A DNA stretch of 64,000 bases from Miscanthus floridulus (taxonomy: Eukaryota > Streptophyta > Magnoliopsida > Poales > Poaceae). A program made the position numbers and the translations under genes. Where the stretch lies: positions 104,461,111 to 104,525,110 of the forward strand of contig NC_089584.1 of assembly GCF_019320115.1 (NCBI RefSeq), in the 5' to 3' direction. Below the pieces are notes generated by a model, which saw only the letters and a list, made by a program, of their open reading frames with translations, made no database searches and had not been told where the DNA came from. Positions 11,325 through 21,978 of the stretch are shown here, one piece after another (the stretch's first letter is position 1; each line of letters starts with the position of its first letter).

Positions 11325-11670
11325 TCTACTGACCGGACGCTGGGTCACTCAGCGACCGGACGCTGAAAGGCTGCATCCGGTCGAGCTGTCAGACGGCACA
11401 GTAGGCTAGGGTTGAGCACCGGACGCTGGCTGCGTCCGGTCAAGGTAGACCGGACGCGTCCGGTCGAAAAAACATGCCTCGGGGAGCTTACTGGAAACGA
11501 CCGGACGCTGGGGCTTCAGCGTCCGGTCAGTTTTGACCGGAGCGTCCGGTCAGTGTCATAACCATTGGGATCTGACAAACAGCGTTTGAAGGAGATGACA
11601 CATGGCGTCCATCGGGCGACCGGACGCTGAGGGCCAGCGTCCGGTCAGTTTGACCGAAGTGTCCGGTCAG
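11325..11670. promoter_or_regulatory. CCGGACGCT palindrome array in the solo LTR (U3)
   Basis: Repeated half-sites GACCGGACGCTG and CAGCGTCCGGTC occur in both orientations, at least ten in about 350 bp. Many pairs can form hairpins. The array lies about 55-70 bp upstream of a TATA-like box. Confidence 0.65.
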
Positions 11671-11720
11671 AGCGCGTTTTGCCCAGTGAAGGGGTATAAC
11701 GGCTCTATTTGATGGGGGCT

Positions 11721-11730
11721 CTATTTATAG
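11721..11730 (+). promoter_or_regulatory. TATA-like box of the solo LTR
   Basis: CTATTTATAG lies in the middle of the LTR, after the palindrome array, at the position where U3 would end. Confidence 0.5.
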
Positions 11731-12635
11731 CCCCATGGCCGGCTCAAGGGTAGTCTCTTGCACATTTTCATTGACATAGCAACTTTGTGAGCTTAGCCAA
11801 AGCCCTCCCACTCATCTACATTATTGATTCATCATCATAGTGAGATTGGGAGTGATCCAAGTGCATTGCTTGAGTGATTGCATCTAGAGGCACTTAGTGA
11901 TCGTGTTTCACTGCGGATTTTGCTTGTTACTCTTGGTGGTTGCCGCCACCTAGACGGCTTGGAGCAGCGAGGATCGTCGAGCGGAGGTGGTGATTGTCTC
12001 TGGCTCCGATCGTGGTGATTGTGAGGGGTTCTTGACCTTTTCCCCGGTGGAGCGCCAAAAGGTACTCTAGTGGATTGCTCGTGGCTTGTGTGATCCTCAT
12101 CTTGTGTTGGTTGTGCGGCACCCTATTGAGGGTTTGGCGTGTGAAGCCAATTAGCGCGTGAACCTCCAAGTGAGTGAATCGCCACAACAAGGACTAGCTT
12201 GCCGGCAAGCAAGTGAACCTCGGTAAAAAATCATTGTCTTCATCATTGATTCCGAGGTGATTGGTCTTCATTGTTATTCATCTTTGTGATTGATTGGTTC
12301 TTCATCTACACGGCGGTATAACTATCCTAACCACTCTCTTTACTTTACCGCAAACTAGTTGACAAGCTCTTTAGTGTAGCTAGTTATGAGAGCTTGCTTG
12401 CTTGGTTGGTGTGGCTCTTTAGTTAGTCTTTGAGAGCACACTAACATAGGATAGTGTCTTTGCTATTGTGTGAATAGACACTATCTAAACTAGAATTATG
12501 GTAGGTGGCTTGCATTTTAAGTAGGCTAGTGCAACACTCGCTTCGCCTCATAATTGTCTAACCATTTGGTTAAGTATTGTTGTAGAAATTTTTATTAGGC
12601 TATTCACCCCCCCCTCTAGCCATTAGGACCTTTCA

Positions 12636-12870
12636 ACAAGAAGGCCACTTTACTCATGAGTGCCAAACTCTACCGCCACAACCCTTGCCCAAGCATGCTA
12701 GACCCTTTGCCTTCAATGCTCACTACATGCTTAGAAAGGATTCTAGTGGAAAGATGAAAGTCATGTTCTTAGGACCCCCTAACAAGAATAGGCCTAAGAA
12801 GATTTGGGTGGCTAAGTCACTTGTTGAGAAGGTGAAGGACCCTCAACAAGTTTGGATTCCTAAAGCTTGA
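12636..12870 (+). pseudogene. Copia-1 gag (part 2, after the solo LTR)
   Basis: The frame resumes after the ACAAG duplication and gives the second half of a CCHC zinc knuckle (EGHFTHEC), followed by a basic linker ending in QQVWIPKA and a TGA at 12868-12870. The first half at 10751-10770 reads CFEY, so the second Cys of the knuckle is Tyr. The linker normally leads into the protease. Confidence 0.75.
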
Positions 12871-12888
12871 ATCTCTTGTGTGTAGGTG

Positions 12889-15800
12889 AACTATAAGACT
12901 GGTGGAAGTTATTGGGTTATTGATAGTGGTTGCACTCAACACATGAACGGTGATCCTCGTATGTTCACCTCACTAGATGAAGAGGTAGATGGATAAGAAA
13001 AAATAACATTTAGAGATAACTCAAAGGGCAAGATTAAAGGATTGGGCAAAGTGGCAATATCAAATGATCATTCTATCTCAAATGTGCTATATGTTGCTTC
13101 ATTGAGCTTCAACTTGCTATCCGTTGGACAATTATGTGATCTTAGCTTCCAATGCTTGTTCAACGAGAAGGAGGTTGTTGTATCCAAGGTAGATGATAAT
13201 CAAGTGATATTCAATGGATTTAGATACAATAACTTATATCTAGTGGACTTTACCTCCAAAGATACAAATTTGAAGACTTACCTATTCACCAAAACAACAC
13301 TTGGGTGGCTATGGCATAGAAGACTTGCTCATATTGGTATGAGTTCACTCAAGAAGCTAATGAAGAATGATTTGGTGAGAGGGTTGAAGGATGTGAAGTT
13401 TGAGAAGGACAAGCTTTGTAGTGCATATCAAACCAACAAGTAAGTTGCAAATACCCATCCAACAAAAGCTTTTATGTCAACCACAAGAGTGCTAGAACTT
13501 CTACACATGGATTTATTTGGACCAACAACATACAAGAGTTTGGGAGAGAATCTCTATTATCTTGTGATTGTTGATGACTATTCAAGGTATACATGTGTAT
13601 TCTTCCTTCATGATAAATCCAAAGTTGCATCTTGTTTCAAGAAGTTTGCCAAGAAAGCTTAAAATGAATTTGAAGTGAAGCTCAAGAAGATAAGAAATGA
13701 CAATGGAAAAGAATTTGACAACACAAATATTGAAGCTTATTGTGATGAAGTTGGGATCAAGCATGAAGTCTCCGCAACTTATACTCCTCAACAAAATGGT
13801 GTAGTTGAGAGGAAGAACTGGACTTTGATCACTCTTGCAAGGACAATGCTAGATGAGTACAACACCCCCGAAGCTCTATGGGCGAAAGCAATCAACACCG
13901 CATACTATGCATCAAACCGCCTATTCCTTCAAAAGTTCCTTGACAAGACACCTTATGAGTTGCTCAATGGGAAAAAGCCGGACGTCTCCTTTATGGTGTT
14001 TGGTTACAAATGCTACATCTACAAGAAGCGACAACACCTAGGGAAGTTCCAAAGACATTGTGATATTGGTTTTCTTGTTGGTTACTCATCAAAGTCCAAA
14101 GCATATAGAGTATTTAATCATGCCACCAGCTTGGTTGAAGAAACATATGATGTGGAATTTGATGAATCTAATGGCTCCCAAGGAGCATATGAGAATCTTG
14201 ATGATATAGGCGATAAACCATTGAGGGAGGCTATGAAGAATATTCTGGTGAGAGACATCAAGCCAAAAGATGATAAAGATGATATACAAGTCATTGATCA
14301 ACCTTCTTCATCAAGTATACCACAAGATGGTGAAAAAGATGGGAGAGTAGAAAATGAAGACAAAGATGTTGATGCTCCACAACCACCTCCTCAAGTGGTC
14401 AATAGAAGAAATACACCTCTCCTACAAGATCATTCACAAGATCTCATCATAGGGAGTCCATCAAAGGGTGTAATGACTCGATCTCAAAAACTTACTTTAT
14501 TTATTGCTCATCACTCTTTTGTCTCTTGCTATGAGCCTACCAAGGTAGAAGAAGCTCTTAAAGATCCGGATTGGATCAATGCCATACATGAAGAGTTGAA
14601 CAACTTCACTCGCAATAAGGTTTAGACTCATGAAGAGCGACCAAAAGGTGCAAGAGCCATTGGAACAAAGTGGGTGTTCCGCAACAAGCAAGATGATCAA
14701 GGTGTTGTTGTGAGGAACAAGGCAAAACTAGTTGCAAAGGGGTTCTCCCAAGTTGAAGGTTTGGATTTTGGAGAGACCTTTACACCGGTTGCAAGATTAG
14801 AAGTCATCCATATCCTACTTTCATATGCATCACATCATGAAATGAAATTATATCAAATGGATGTGAAAAGTGCCTTTTTAAATGGCTTTATTAATGAACT
14901 AGTCTATGTTGATCAACCTCCTAGGTTTGAAGACCCTAGATATCCTAATCATATTTATAGGTTGTCCAAGGCACTATATGGGCTTAAGCAAGCCCCAAGA
15001 GCTTGGTGTGAGCGCCTTCGGGACTTCCTCATTGAGAAGGGCTCTACCATTGGGAAGGTTGACACCACACTATTCACCAAGAAGCTTGATGGGCATATCT
15101 TCATTTGTCAAGTATATGTTGATGATATCATCTTTGGATCATCAAATGAAGACTTATGCAAAGAATTTGGTGAATTGATGTCAAAGGAGTTCGAGATGTC
15201 AATGATTGGTGAGCTTATATTCTTTCTTGGTTTTTAAGTCAAGCAAATAAAAGAAGGCATCTTCATCTCTCAAGAGAAATACACAAAAGATCTTCTCAAG
15301 AGATTCAAGATGGATGAATATAAGCCAATCAAGACACCAATGCCTACCAATGGATATCTCGACCTAGATAAGGGAGGTAACCCAGTTGATCAAACTCTCT
15401 ACCGTTTCATGATTGGTAGCTTGTTATATTTAACCGCATCTAGGTCCGATATCATGTTTAGTGTGTGTATGTGTGCTAGATTTCAAGCTAATCCTAATGA
15501 AACATATTTAATTGCCATAAAAAGAATTCTTAGATATCTTAAGCACACACCAAGCATTGGCCTTTGGTATCCCAAAGGAGCTATATTTGAATTAGTTGGC
15601 TATTCTGATTCGGATTATGCCAGTTGCAAAGTTGATAGAAAAAGCATATCCGGAGGGTGCCATTTGCTTGGTAGATCACTTGTGTCTTGGTTCTCCAAGA
15701 AGCAAAATAGTGTGGCTTTGTCCACCACCAAAGCGGAATACATTATCGCGGGTGCTTGTTGTGCACAAATATTATACATGAAACAAACTTTGCTAGACTA

Positions 15801-16074
15801 TGGTGTAGTTCTAGAAAAGGTACCTCTTTTGTGCGACAATGAAAGTGCGGTAAAACTTGCAAATAATCTGGTTCAACACTCTCGCACCAAGCACATAGAT
15901 ATCCGCCATCACTTTCTAAGAGATCATGTTGCTAAAAATGATATATCACTAGAAGGTGTAAGAACCGAAGATCAATTAGCAGATATCTTCACTAAACCGC
16001 TAGATGATGCTACATTTTGTAGATTATGGAATGAGCTCAATGTACTTGATTTTAGTAACTTCACTAAAAAATGA
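12889..16074 (+). pseudogene. Copia-1 pol (protease, integrase, reverse transcriptase, RNase H)
   Basis: Domains appear in Copia order. A protease with the DSG site in WVIDSGCTQHM lies near 12912. A GAG-pre-integrase/HHCC region spans about 13300-13430, where one Cys has become Tyr. The integrase core starts with ELLHMDLFGP at 13489 and contains VVDDYSR. RT spans 14674-15237 and contains YQMDVKSAFLNG and YVDDIIFGSS. RNase H runs to 16074 with DSDYASCKVDRKSISGG, DNESAVKLA and DQLADIFTKPLD. The frame is broken by stops near 12994, 13441, 13660, 14623 and 15235. Most read as CAA to TAA, one as TGG to TAG. The catalytic motifs themselves are still readable, so decay is mainly by point mutation. 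Confidence 0.9.
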
Positions 16075-16439
16075 GCTTGTGTTGTCCCTTGCATTCATTA
16101 TAATATACAACATGTTTAATTTTTGGTAATGCATATAGGGCTTGTCTAACATGGTTAAGATAATCGCTGAAAAGCGTGTGAAGAAGCTTAACCTTGGATC
16201 AAACTTGACAAGCAACTAGATTTACTTACAAGTACTGCATGTGCATGAATGTTGTTTTATCGTTTTGTTCCAGTTGCCCTTTTATTGCCTATTTCCATAA
16301 AAAGAATTATAGCCTAAGGCAAAATACTTTGAAAAACTTGAGGGTTTGAGAGAGGTCACTCACATCAGTCACAATTGGTGTTTATTTGGATCTTATTTGA
16401 GTTGGGACTTGATTGAGAATAGGTAGCGCAGAGGAACGT

Positions 16440-16760
16440 TGAAGATTTGCTGGAAAAGAGTGATCGGACGCTGCACTGGACTCTGCTGTCCAGCATCCGG
16501 TCAGTTCATAGGAGGTGAGCAGAAGCTGAAGGAGTGACCGGACTCTACGTTTGAGCGTCCGGTCAGAAAGGGTTCTAGCATCCAGTCGATCTACATGGTG
16601 TTAAAGGCAACTAACCGGACTCTGGCTATGTCCGGTTATGGACCACCAGACCCGTTCGGTCATGATTCTAGAGGAATTGGACCTCTCTGGAATCGACCAG
16701 ACGTTGGGTGGTAGTGTCCGGTCGCTAGCACCGGAGCGTCCGGTCAGTAGATATCGTGCG
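16440..16760. promoter_or_regulatory. Internal CCGGACGCT-type array between pol and the third ORF
   Basis: Degenerate copies of the LTR half-site occur here (GATCGGACGCTG, GAGCGTCCGGTCAG, AGTGTCCGGTCG, GAGCGTCCGGTCAG) in alternating orientation. As in the LTRs, the array is followed after about 60 bp by an AT-rich box (CTTATTTATTCAAT near 16803). It could be a promoter or an RNA-structure element for the third ORF. Confidence 0.45.
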
Positions 16761-17443
16761 ACATCAGGTTTCTTTGTTTCCTTCTCTATCATGTTGGGGG
16801 ATCCTTATTTATTCAATCCTGTCGCGCGTTTACCCTAATCGTCGCACCTCCCTCGTCATGTGCCGCCGTGGCATCGCCGTCTTCCACGCCACCACCGTAG
16901 CTCCCCACGGCGCAATCGCCGTGCTGCGCTCCCCGTACCGCTACGTGTGCCCTAGTCCCCGTGCCACCGTGCCAACCTAGCCGCACCACCGTGCTAGCCC
17001 TACGCCAGCGCATCCACTGCTCGTGCCCTTGCGCTCTGCTCGTACTCCAGTAGCCTAGCACCACCGTGACCTTGCACTACAATCCTCACCGTCGATTTCG
17101 CCGATTCATGCCGTGCTTCGCTAACCCTAACCCTAGCCGGTTCCATGGTTCCCCGCGTGACGTCTCTTCTTTTCATCGAATCGCCGGTTTGTCAGGTAGC
17201 AAGCCAGTCGTTTCTATTTCACATCTAAATTGTTTGCTCTCATAGGGTTTCGCATCTATTAGATATATCGTATTTACTTGTATATACATCTATTCCATCG
17301 TGCAGCGAGTCGGTGCCATTGAGGTGTCAGTGGCAGTTGACAGTCAACTCGGAGCCAAGCTCGCGAGTACGGATTGAGGCCAAGCCTCAAAAGTGTTAGT
17401 GGACAGTCGATCTTGTCAGCGGTAGTTTCTCTTATCAGATCAG

Positions 17444-19920
17444 ATGGCTTGCACCAAGAATGTTGGTGGTGGTCCAGGAGATGACGATCAGAGGCCTCCG
17501 CCTCGCTAGCCTATAGGACCTAAAGGCAAGGCGACGAAGCAGGTTGTATCAAAGAAGCACAAGTACCCTGATGTAGAGACAGTGAGAGCAACAACAGTTG
17601 CTGAGGCCGCAGAGCGTGCCGAGAGAGGAGGTGCCCATAGTGGAGTTGTCATTGCATATCATCTGGCACCAGACGCGCAAGGCAGACTTAAGGAGATTGA
17701 GCGTCTTCATGGTAGTCCATCTAGGACTATCATGATGGCAGGACGACATCTTCCCATTGTGGATCCTTAGCCTTAGGGGGAGTCACAGCAGGAGTCATAG
17801 CAGCAGCCCCCACCAGTAGAGCCTCAGCCAGCTTAGGAGACACAGGAGGGACAGCAGTCACAGCAGCCTCAGGAGGGTGAGGAGGGCCAGCAGGCCGAGG
17901 AGACCGAGCAGGCACCCCAGCCAATGCTACGCCGCTCTAGTCGTACCTGGGTTCCAGTGTCACCGAGGCCGCCGACACAACGGAGGGGATCACGTCCATC
18001 ACCCAGACCATAGGGTCCACCTCCAATGACCCACCTTGACTTGAGGGCTGCCACGGCCAAGCAGGTTCAGCAGCTGAGATTTGTAGAGTTTGATGTATGG
18101 TTTCCTCTGAGGAGGGATGAGAGAGCATCTGAGGGATTCTACACACCGCTCCAGGAAGACTTCTACAATACATATCTAAATAGTGGGGTAGTTTTTAGAT
18201 CTCAGTGGGTTTGTAGCATTGAGGCTATAGTCGCAGCAGCCGAAGAGCATATTCACCCCTACCTTGCAATCTGCCGGGGCTGATAGATCTGATTAGCTGA
18301 ACAGGATTGTATGTACTATCTTAGGTTCGGTAGTTCTATGCATCGCTCTACATTGACCCACATCATAACTTTATACACTTTGCATTCAGAGGCAGAGACT
18401 ACAGGATGATGAGTTATAGGGCCTGGGAGATACTGAGGTTACAGGAGTAGTCTGTCAGGTTACATGAGGTATGTTATAGACAGCAAGAGCCTCCCAAGCA
18501 TCCTCATGGTGGTTTGGTGCCCCCTACAGATCTTGTGTGTCATTGCTTCAAGGAGCCCTTTGGTGAGTAGTGTCCTCCTGATAGTGTTCGATATTTGGGA
18601 TCTTCTTCTATCTAAGATGGCTTGACTCGCCTCCAGCTTTGGCTTCTCAATGCTCTAATGTAGCAGATAGTGTTTGATATTTGGGATCTTCTTCTACCTG
18701 AGATGGAGGACACAATAGCTGAGGGCTTCAAGGGTCACAGGCAGCTTCCATATGCACATTGAATCACATTCCTTATGCTCAAGGCTGTGCATGTTAGGAC
18801 ACCAGAGATGGTTGCAAAGTATAGAGGTGCCACCATAGAGTTTCTAGCTTACAACATGGCACAGAGGATCAGGCATAGCACACCACATGCACCCACTCAG
18901 CCTCGCCATCGTCCAGATGTACCAGAGTCCGTAGCTCAGCAGAACAAGATTATTAGAGGCATAACCGCTACTAAGGAGGAGCAGCTTGAGGCTCAGGAGG
19001 AGAGGACCGAGTCTAGTGATAGTTCTGATGACGACTACCTGCCTATTCCTCAGATGCCTCCACGTAGACATATTGTAGAGGCCAGTAGCTCTAGCTCAGC
19101 TCCACCTGCCCCGTAGACAGACCCCATTTTAATTGCTATTCTTGAGTGGATGTAGCAGGATCAGGCACGACAGGCTCAGGAGACCGCTACCAACTTTACA
19201 CAGTTTTAGGCTCGTCAGGATGAGTTCCAGTGACAGCAGCAGGTCCTCCAGCAGCAGTAGTAGTTACTCATGCAGTAGTAGCTTATGGGATTTATGCAGC
19301 ATGTAGTAACAGCACTTGGGGCTCCATAGTTACAACCTTCCCCTAGCTTGCTCAGCCTACCACCACTACGACGACTCTAGCAGTACAGGCCAGTGGGCTT
19401 CAGAGTCAGGGACAGCCTCCAACTCCGTTTGCTTCTCCCATAGTACAGGTGTCCCAGTGGTTATCCTCGCCAGTGGTAGCCCCGCAGTTCACACCATATC
19501 AGACGAGCTTCACACCGGACCAGTCACCCTCGCTATTTGTGCCTGACACGTCAGTCTCTAGGAGTCTTGGAGCATCTTTCAGTGAGTTGATAGGGATGCC
19601 TACACCACCACATCTGTATGCCCTAGGTCCTTCTACAGCAGCTCTCATCGCCGTGACTACTCAGAGGCTCCCTTCTTCTATCGCATCTTCAGATCCTTCG
19701 ACAGATATACCAGCAGCATCATAGGCAGCACCTGCCCTAGCTTAGACCCAGACCGCTTCAGCGACGCTTCTAGCCACAGAAGGTTAGTCAGTCCAAAGCT
19801 TAGGGTCAGATGATGATGGCGTCTAGTTTCAGCTTGCTCCGCGTACCTCAGCGCCCGGCTCGTCCGCTGTAGCCCTACCGATCGACCCTTAGGTTTTGGT
19901 GTTTGACGCCAAAGGGAGAG
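17444..19920 (+). pseudogene. Copia-1 third ORF (post-pol, unknown function)
   Basis: The ATG at 17444 opens a reading (MACTKNVGGGPGDDDQRPPP) that continues in one frame to about 18281, and after a shift in another frame to at least 19329. The protein is Gln/Pro-rich near the start, has a compact middle (LRFVEFDVWFPLRRDERASE, then EDFYNTYLNSGVVFRSQW), an acidic/Ser segment (ESSDSSDDDYLPIPQMPP) and a Gln-rich C-terminus. SIRE/Maximus elements carry an extra ORF at this position, often called env-like. I see no signal peptide or membrane segment, so I do not call it an envelope. In-frame stops are TAG at 17507, 17768, 17774, 17798, 17834 and 18011, then TAG at 19114, 19153, 19207, 19258, 19261, 19276, 19279 and 19327, with one TGA at 19231. 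Confidence 0.6.
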
Positions 19921-20373
19921 AGGGTTCAAGTATGTAGACTCAGGGGAAGCATCTTTTAGGGGAAGCCTAGTTAGCTATTAGTCTATTATATACATTTGGA
20001 GCTTTATTTGTGTGATACACTATTACTATTATGCATTCGTGTATTTACTTTCATGCATATTATTATATCTATGTGATAGTGATATCTACGTGATTGTGAT
20101 ATATGACATGTGTGCTCTCTACTTTGTATTCATTGATATGTCATATCACTTGTGTTATGCTCATTTGCTTTTGCTTCTGCGCTTTACTCCGATGCAAATG
20201 AGCTTTATTACTTGTACTCATGCTTATTTCATATCTTTTGAGTACATCGTGTTGGCTTGGGTCATATAAGCTTGCCTAACACTTTTGTTCTTATTGACAA
20301 AAGCTTATATGAACCAAGCATGTCAAAAACCTCACTCTTTCACATACTCGAGGTGGTATTGTCATCAATCACC
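19921..20373. other. Copia-1 non-coding 3' internal region
   Basis: AT-rich sequence between the third ORF and the polypurine tract. I see no gene in it. Confidence 0.5.
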
Positions 20374-20386
20374 AAAAAGGGGGAGA
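20374..20386 (+). promoter_or_regulatory. Copia-1 polypurine tract
   Basis: AAAAAGGGGGAGA ends two bases before the 3' LTR begins at 20388; plus-strand DNA synthesis primes here. Confidence 0.85.
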
Positions 20387-20387
20387 T

Positions 20388-21973
20388 TGAAAGCATCTAG
20401 GCCTCTAGTTGGGTTTCGGTGATTAATGACAATATAAGATTACTATGACTAACGTGTGTTTTGCAGAGGCAATTAAGTTAGGTCATGGTAATGGAGATCA
20501 ATTAGGCAATCAAGGTGGTCATGCCCCTATGATGGAAATCATTTCGGTTTTCAAAGGATGGACGACAAGATTAAGGATGACTAGTTCTAAGTGTCGATTG
20601 GAGTTGAAGAGACACTTAGAGTAGTTTAGGACTTTGTTTTTCCTTTGGCCATACTATTAAGGGGGGTATGGACGGGTAGCTTGACCTAGATGAGTCTAGT
20701 AAGTTAGGTGTGGTGCACACTTGTTAAAACTAGCACTAGGTAGCTCCTACATATGCCTAAGATCCAATGGAGCAAACTTCATTCACATATGATCAAGAGT
20801 TGGAAGTGAATGGAGGGTCAAATGCTGATCGGACGCTGGCTTCAGTGCGATCGGACGCTGGCCATAGGGTCCGGTCAGTTCATTTGATCAAGGAGATAGC
20901 ATCTAGCGTGATCGGACGCTGAGTGGTCAAGTGACCGGACGCTGAGGTCCAGCGTCCGGTCGACTCCAATAAGGTTTTAGAAGAGAATATCTACGACCGG
21001 ACGCGTCCGGTCAGTACTGACCGGACCCTGGGGGTTCAGCATCCGGTCAAGTACAGCAAGGTTCCAGTGAGGGTTTAATGCGATCGGACGCGTCCGGTCA
21101 GTGGTGATCGGACCATGCCAGCATCCGGTCAACACTTAAATACTAGTGTGTGGGTTGAACTGACCGGAGCGTCTAGTCAACTTGACCGAAGCGTCCAGTC
21201 ACCCTGCAGAGGCACATAACGGTTCGTTTTTTAGGCTGCCTTATAAATAGAAGCTCCACTCATGTGTGGAGTCACTTTTGCTCATTCCAACAGCTGAGAA
21301 ATACGTTTGTGAGTGCCAAGAAGAGCAAGGTCCTAGTGAGGTGATTGAGATTTGAGAATCCAAGAGAGTAGCCTCATTAGTGAATTAAGAGTAGCAAAGT
21401 GTGCATCCACCATTCTCATTAGGCTTCGCGTGGTTAAGTGAGAGTTCGTGCTTGTTACTCTTGGTGATCGCCATCACCTAGATGGCTTGGTGGTGATTGG
21501 GAGCTTGGTGATCACTCGACGGAGCTTGTGGGTGACCCAACTCAAGTTGTGAGCGGTTTTGGGTGATTCACCACGACGGAGTGTCGAAGAATCAACCCGT
21601 AGAGAGCACTTGATCCTTACGCGGATAAAGAGGGAGCTACACCCTTACGCGGGTGCTCCAATGAGGACTAGTGGGGAGTGGTGACTCTCCGATACCTTGG
21701 CAAAACATCGCCGTGTTCCTCTCTCTATTTACTTTGAGCATTTACATTGAGCATTTACTTTGAGCAATTCAATACTTGTTTTTACATTCCTAGAATTGCC
21801 ATGCTAGAGTAAGTTTGGAACATAGGTTGTAAGTCCTTTGTGCGTTAGATTAATAGAAACACTTTTATAGGCACAAGGGGTTAATTGGGCTAACCGTAGG
21901 ATTTGATTATTGCAAGAAAATTTAGAATTAGCCCAATTCACACCCCCCCCTCTTGGGCATCTTGATCCTTTCA
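20388..21973 (+). repeat. Copia-1 3' LTR (full length)
   Basis: 1,586 bp, TGAAAG...TTTCA, followed by the ATGTG duplication. It keeps the complete GACCGGACGCTG/CAGCGTCCGGTC array (about 20828-21200) and a TATA box, both reduced or lost in the 5' copy. Substitutions relative to the 5' LTR are scattered along its length. Confidence 0.92.
21241..21250 (+). promoter_or_regulatory. TATA box of the Copia-1 3' LTR
   Basis: TTATAAATAG lies about 50 bp after the palindrome array. There is no counterpart in the 5' LTR. Confidence 0.6.
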
Positions 21974-21978
21974 ATGTG

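Larger units (their letters stand above)
10771..12635 (+). repeat. Nested solo LTR of another Copia family
   Basis: It is 1,865 bp, begins TGAAAGCTCTAG and ends ACCTTTCA. A perfect 5-bp duplication ACAAG flanks it (10766-10770 and 12636-12640). No internal retrotransposon region is present, so it is the product of LTR-LTR recombination. It contains an array of ACCGGACGCTG/CAGCGTCCGGT half-sites (about 11325-11670) and a TATA-like box. Confidence 0.9.
7406..21973 (+). mobile_element. SIRE/Maximus-like Ty1-Copia retrotransposon with third ORF
   Basis: The element is bounded by LTRs beginning TGAAAGCATCTAGG and by a perfect 5-bp duplication ATGTG (7401-7405 and 21974-21978). It has a tRNA-Met primer-binding site, gag, pol in the Copia order (protease, integrase, RT, RNase H), a further ORF after pol, and a polypurine tract. 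The third ORF and large size (12.7 kb without the nested solo LTR) point to the SIRE/Maximus lineage. All frames carry stops, so it is not autonomous now. It sits in the SWIM-finger codons of the MULE transposase. Confidence 0.92.

Noticed and set aside
11325..11670. CRISPR-like array
   Set aside because: Repeats are short, in both orientations and irregularly spaced, and lie inside a plant LTR.
17444..19920. Envelope gene
   Set aside because: The position fits the env-like ORF of SIRE elements, but no signal peptide, fusion or membrane segment can be seen.
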